A stretch of DNA of 64,000 nucleotides from Microbispora triticiradicis (lineage in GTDB: Bacteria > Actinomycetota > Actinomycetes > Streptosporangiales > Streptosporangiaceae), in NCBI GenBank assembly GCA_003260025.2, contig QFZU02000046.1:25945-89944 (forward strand), written 5' to 3'. Position 1 is the first letter of the stretch. Each line of letters starts with the position of its first letter. Below the pieces are notes generated by a model, which saw nothing but the letters and a program-made list of their open reading frames with translations, was not told the origin of the DNA and did no database searches. Of this stretch, positions 61,570-64,000 are shown piece after piece. Made by a program: the position numbers and the translations under genes.

Positions 61570-62154
61570 ATGCGGAAACTGATCTTCGGCATGAACGTGA
61601 CCCTGGACGGCTACATCGCCGCGACCGGCGACGACATCGGCTGGGGTGGAGGGGAGGGACCGGACTCGTCGCCGAGCGACGAGCTGTTCCAGTGGTGGTA
61701 CGAGCAGATGCGGGCGAGCGATCTGTCGCTGTACGGGCGCAAGCTGTGGGAGACGATGAGTTCCCACTGGCCGACCGGCGACCAGCAGCCCGACGCCACC
61801 CCGGCGGAGATCGAGTTCGCGCGGCTCTGGCGGGACATGCCGAAGGTGGTGTTCTCATCGACGATCGACAAGGTCGACTGGAACACCCGCCTGGTCACCG
61901 GCGACGCGGTCGCCGAGATCGCCCGGCTCAGGGCCGAGGACGGCGGCCCGATGGACATCGGCGGCGCGACGCTCGCCGGGGCGGCCATGCGGGCCGGGCT
62001 GATCGACGAGTACGCGCTGGTCACCGTACCGGTCCTGGTGGGCGGCGGCACGCCGTTCTTCACCGCGCTGGACAGCTGGGTGAACCTGAATCTGGTCGAG
62101 ACGCGGACATTCCCCGGCGGCGTGGTGCTGACCCGATACGAGACGAGGCGATGA
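61570..62154 (+). CDS. dihydrofolate reductase/RibD C-terminal family protein
   Basis: A 194-residue protein with the DHFR-like fold: start MRKLIFGMNVTLDGYIA, LYGRKLWETM, a VVFSSTIDKVDWN strand and GGATLAGAAMRAGLIDEYAL with the cofactor-binding Gly-Gly. Such stand-alone actinobacterial members use NADPH but their substrates are mostly unknown. True folate reduction is unlikely because key folate residues are not apparent. ATG 61570 has GGGAGG upstream. Confidence 0.85.
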   Translation: MRKLIFGMNVTLDGYIAATGDDIGWGGGEGPDSSPSDELFQWWYEQMRASDLSLYGRKLWETMSSHWPTGDQQPDATPAEIEFARLWRDMPKVVFSSTIDKVDWNTRLVTGDAVAEIARLRAEDGGPMDIGGATLAGAAMRAGLIDEYALVTVPVLVGGGTPFFTALDSWVNLNLVETRTFPGGVVLTRYETRR

Positions 62155-62249
62155 GCACGGGCCAGACGCTCGGCTCGCAGGGCCAGGTCGAGATCCTTCC
62201 TGGCGTGCTCACCGCCTCGTTGATCGTGACGATGTCCCCCGGGGCATGA
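62151..62249 (+). CDS. possible 32-aa peptide coupled to the reductase gene
   Basis: ATG 62151 overlaps the reductase stop (ATGA). The frame ends at TGA 62247-62249, 3 bases before a strong hairpin. The product is neutral with a hydrophobic Leu-Ile-Val middle and ends Met-Ser-Pro-Gly-Ala. The coupling and the terminator right after its stop favour a real small gene, but no relative is recognised. Confidence 0.35.
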   Translation: MSTGQTLGSQGQVEILPGVLTASLIVTMSPGA

Positions 62250-62252
62250 AGA

Positions 62253-62279
62253 CGCCCCGCCGGCGACGCCGGCGGGGCG
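62253..62279. terminator. strong GC hairpin, bidirectional terminator candidate
   Basis: A perfect 12-bp stem (62253-62264 with 62268-62279) and 3-base loop lie between the converging reductase and sigma factor genes. There is no T run, as is common in actinomycetes. Confidence 0.65.
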
Positions 62280-62391
62280 GTGGTGTTCGCGTTGCCACGT
62301 CGGTGTTCAGCTGGTCGGGGTGCTCATCCCCCGGTGACTTCGGTGACGGCGGCCCGTGCGCCGGACTCGTCGACGATGGTGACGTGTCTGA

Positions 62392-63399
62392 TCACAGCGT
62401 CGCGGGCAGGCCCAGCCATGGTTTGTCGGTGGCGTCGAATCCGGTGAGTTCGGCGATCCTGCCGTCGACGATGTGCAGGACCGCGATGGTGAACAGACGG
62501 TATTCCGGGTCGTCGGGGGTGCGGAGGTACAGCGCGGCGGCAGGCATGCGGTTGACCGTGGTGGCGGTGCAGCGCCAGTCGTCGTAGCCGCGCTGGAAGA
62601 GCCCGTTGGAGACCCAGCCGTCCACCGCCTCCTTGGCCGTGACGGTCACGGTGCCCGGGTCGGGCAGCATCGTGAAGCGCAGGTCGTCGCGCAGCAGGGC
62701 CGTCAGCCCGTCGAGGTCGTTGCGCTCATGGGCCTCGATGTACGACTTCACCACGCCGCGCTCGTCATCCGACAGCTCGTGCGCGGCAGGGCGCCGCCAG
62801 TCGAGGCGGCGGTCGGGCAGCTGCTCGCGCATCGTCACGCGCGCCCGCTGCAGCGCGCTGGTCACCGATGCGACGGTCAGTTCGAGGGCGTCGGCGGTCT
62901 TCGACGCCGGCCAGCCGAGGACGTCGCGCAGGATGAACACCGCCCGCTGCCGTGGCGGCAGGTGCTGGACGGCGACGATGAACGCCAGCTCGATCGTCTC
63001 CCGCACCACCGCCGATTCCTGCGGGTCCTCCGGGAGCATTCGGTCCGGGTAGGGCTGCAGGTAGCGCACTTCGGAGCCCGCGCCCGGCAGCTCGGCAGGC
63101 ACGGGTGTGCGGTCGTCGCGCTTCTCCAGGAAGTCGAGGCAGGCGTTCGTCGCGATCCGGTGCAGCCAGGTCCGCAGCGCGGCGTCGCCCTTGAACGACT
63201 CCCGCTTGTTCCACACCCGCAGGAACGTCTCCTGCGTCATGTCCTGGGCGTCCTCGTAGTGCGCGAGCATCCGGTAGCAGTGCACCTGCAGCTCACGCCG
63301 GTAGTGCTCCGTGATGAGCGCGAACTGTGCCGCGTCGTTCGAGCGGGCCGCCGCGATGAACGCGGCCTTGTCGTCGCCTGGCGGTCTGGCGTCGGTCAT
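62392..63399 (-). CDS. ECF sigma factor with SnoaL-like C-terminal domain
   Basis: A 335-residue sigma-70 protein. Region 2 is at about 22-90 (HYRRELQVHCYRMLAHYEDAQDMTQETFLRVW) and region 4 at about 145-200 (LPPRQRAVFILRDVLGWPASKTADALELTVASVTSALQRAR). A SnoaL/NTF2-like domain follows from about 220 to the end. In this ECF type the C-terminal domain replaces a separate anti-sigma factor and tunes activity. ATG 63399 has GGAAGGA upstream. Targets are unknown. Confidence 0.9.
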   Translation of the reverse strand: MTDARPPGDDKAAFIAAARSNDAAQFALITEHYRRELQVHCYRMLAHYEDAQDMTQETFLRVWNKRESFKGDAALRTWLHRIATNACLDFLEKRDDRTPVPAELPGAGSEVRYLQPYPDRMLPEDPQESAVVRETIELAFIVAVQHLPPRQRAVFILRDVLGWPASKTADALELTVASVTSALQRARVTMREQLPDRRLDWRRPAAHELSDDERGVVKSYIEAHERNDLDGLTALLRDDLRFTMLPDPGTVTVTAKEAVDGWVSNGLFQRGYDDWRCTATTVNRMPAAALYLRTPDDPEYRLFTIAVLHIVDGRIAELTGFDATDKPWLGLPATL

Positions 63400-63506
63400 G
63401 GTCGTCAATCCTTCCGCGGGTGGCGAGGGGTTACCAGAACTGACGACGTGGCGGAGGATTTCTGATCGGTGAAGCCGCTGACACCGGACCGTGCGCAGGA
63501 GGGCCC

Positions 63507-64000
63507 TTACGGGCCCGCCCTTCGGGCGCGGCGGCGCAGGACCAGCCATCGGCCGGCCAGACCGGCGGCGAACATGACCAGCCCGGCGAGCACGGACGGC
63601 CAGGGCAGGGTGGCGACCAGGGTCAGGCAGCCGGCGACGCCGAGCAGGTTGAGCGCGCGCGGCCAGCGGCGCTCGGACGCGGGCTGGGTGAACGCCGAGG
63701 CGTTCGCGACGGCGTAGTAGACGAGGACGCCGAAGGAGGAGAAGCCGATGACCCCGCGCAGGTCGGCGGTGGCGACCAGGACGCAGACGACGGCGGCCAG
63801 GGCGATCTCGGCGTGGTGCGGCACCCGGTAGCGGGGGTGGACGGCCGCCAGCCAGCCCGGCAGGTCGCGGTGGCGGGCCATGGCCAGGCCGGTGCGGCCG
63901 ATCCCGGCCATCAGGGCGAGCAGCGCACCCAGCGCCGCCGGCGCCGCGCCCGCCCGCACCACCGGGGCCAGGCCGTCGGCGCCCGCCGCCTCGACCGCGG
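63507..64000 (-). CDS. APC-family amino acid permease, N-terminal part outside window
   Basis: The visible part (about 164 residues) contains the last membrane segments of an APC permease. GIGRTGLAMARHRDLPGWLAAVHPRYRVPHHAE is the conserved loop before segment 9, and four hydrophobic segments and a basic tail (RRRARRAGP) follow. The frame continues to the window edge. It probably imports an amino acid or polyamine by proton symport. Confidence 0.83.
   Translation of the reverse strand, partial: AVEAAGADGLAPVVRAGAAPAALGALLALMAGIGRTGLAMARHRDLPGWLAAVHPRYRVPHHAEIALAAVVCVLVATADLRGVIGFSSFGVLVYYAVANASAFTQPASERRWPRALNLLGVAGCLTLVATLPWPSVLAGLVMFAAGLAGRWLVLRRRARRAGP

Overview
The window reads as chromosome of a high-GC actinomycete, probably Streptosporangiales-like. 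This is inferred from the strong GC third-position bias, frequent GTG starts, GGAGG ribosome binding sites, SARP/BTAD regulators, FCD regulators and ECF sigma factors. No rRNA, tRNA or CRISPR array was seen.

Region 1 (1-13.4 kb) is a mobile-element graveyard. It holds the end of a pentapeptide-repeat protein and a frameshifted tyrosine integrase. Next comes a PadR regulator bracketed by a 242-bp direct repeat, followed by a DrrA/DrrB-type exporter whose ATPase start is frameshifted at the repeat junction. A DoxX protein, an alpha/beta hydrolase and an IS21 fragment follow. A Tn3-family transposon (resolvase, damaged DNA adenine methylase, full-length transposase) interrupts a histidine kinase gene.

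Region 2 (13.4-17.4 kb) has a PadR-DUF1048-DUF1048 operon, a membrane protein and an intact two-component system.

Region 3 (17.5-40.1 kb) is a coherent catabolic island. It contains two paralogous FCD regulators, a tandem AsnC regulator, a hydantoinase, an N-carbamoyl amidase-like enzyme, two amidohydrolases of the deaminase/prolidase type, an AbgB-like M20 amidase, a PuuE-like allantoinase, a complete PotABCD-like importer, two MFS transporters, an aminoaldehyde dehydrogenase, a TPP enzyme, an epimerase and an SDR. Most are in one long leftward run from 39.1 to 25.4 kb. A shared TCAAA-NN-TGA motif lies in three control regions. The likely theme is uptake and ring opening of a cyclic ureide or similar N-heterocycle; the substrate is not readable from sequence.

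Region 4 (40.1-48.3 kb) holds a double-MerR regulator with an erythromycin-esterase-like enzyme, a large SARP regulator, an SGNH hydrolase, a VOC protein and an ECF sigma operon that ends in a 37-residue membrane peptide.

Region 5 (48.5-61.4 kb) is the most interesting. A leftward operon encodes a TlpA/MauD-like thiol oxidoreductase, an ABC exporter and an S26 signal peptidase. About 100 bp further on, if the inserted DNA is removed, lies a 59-residue precursor-like peptide with six cysteines and an AEA cleavage site. A SARP regulator lies beyond it, and a 976-residue unrecognised protein is divergent from that regulator. Between peptidase and peptide sits a 4.4-kb Tn3-type element with near-perfect terminal repeats and a TGTAT target duplication. 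Its own transposase and resolvase are dead, and it carries an intact two-component system and a DUF6326 membrane protein.

The window ends with a RibD/DHFR-like reductase, a SnoaL-tailed ECF sigma factor and the C-terminal part of an APC permease.
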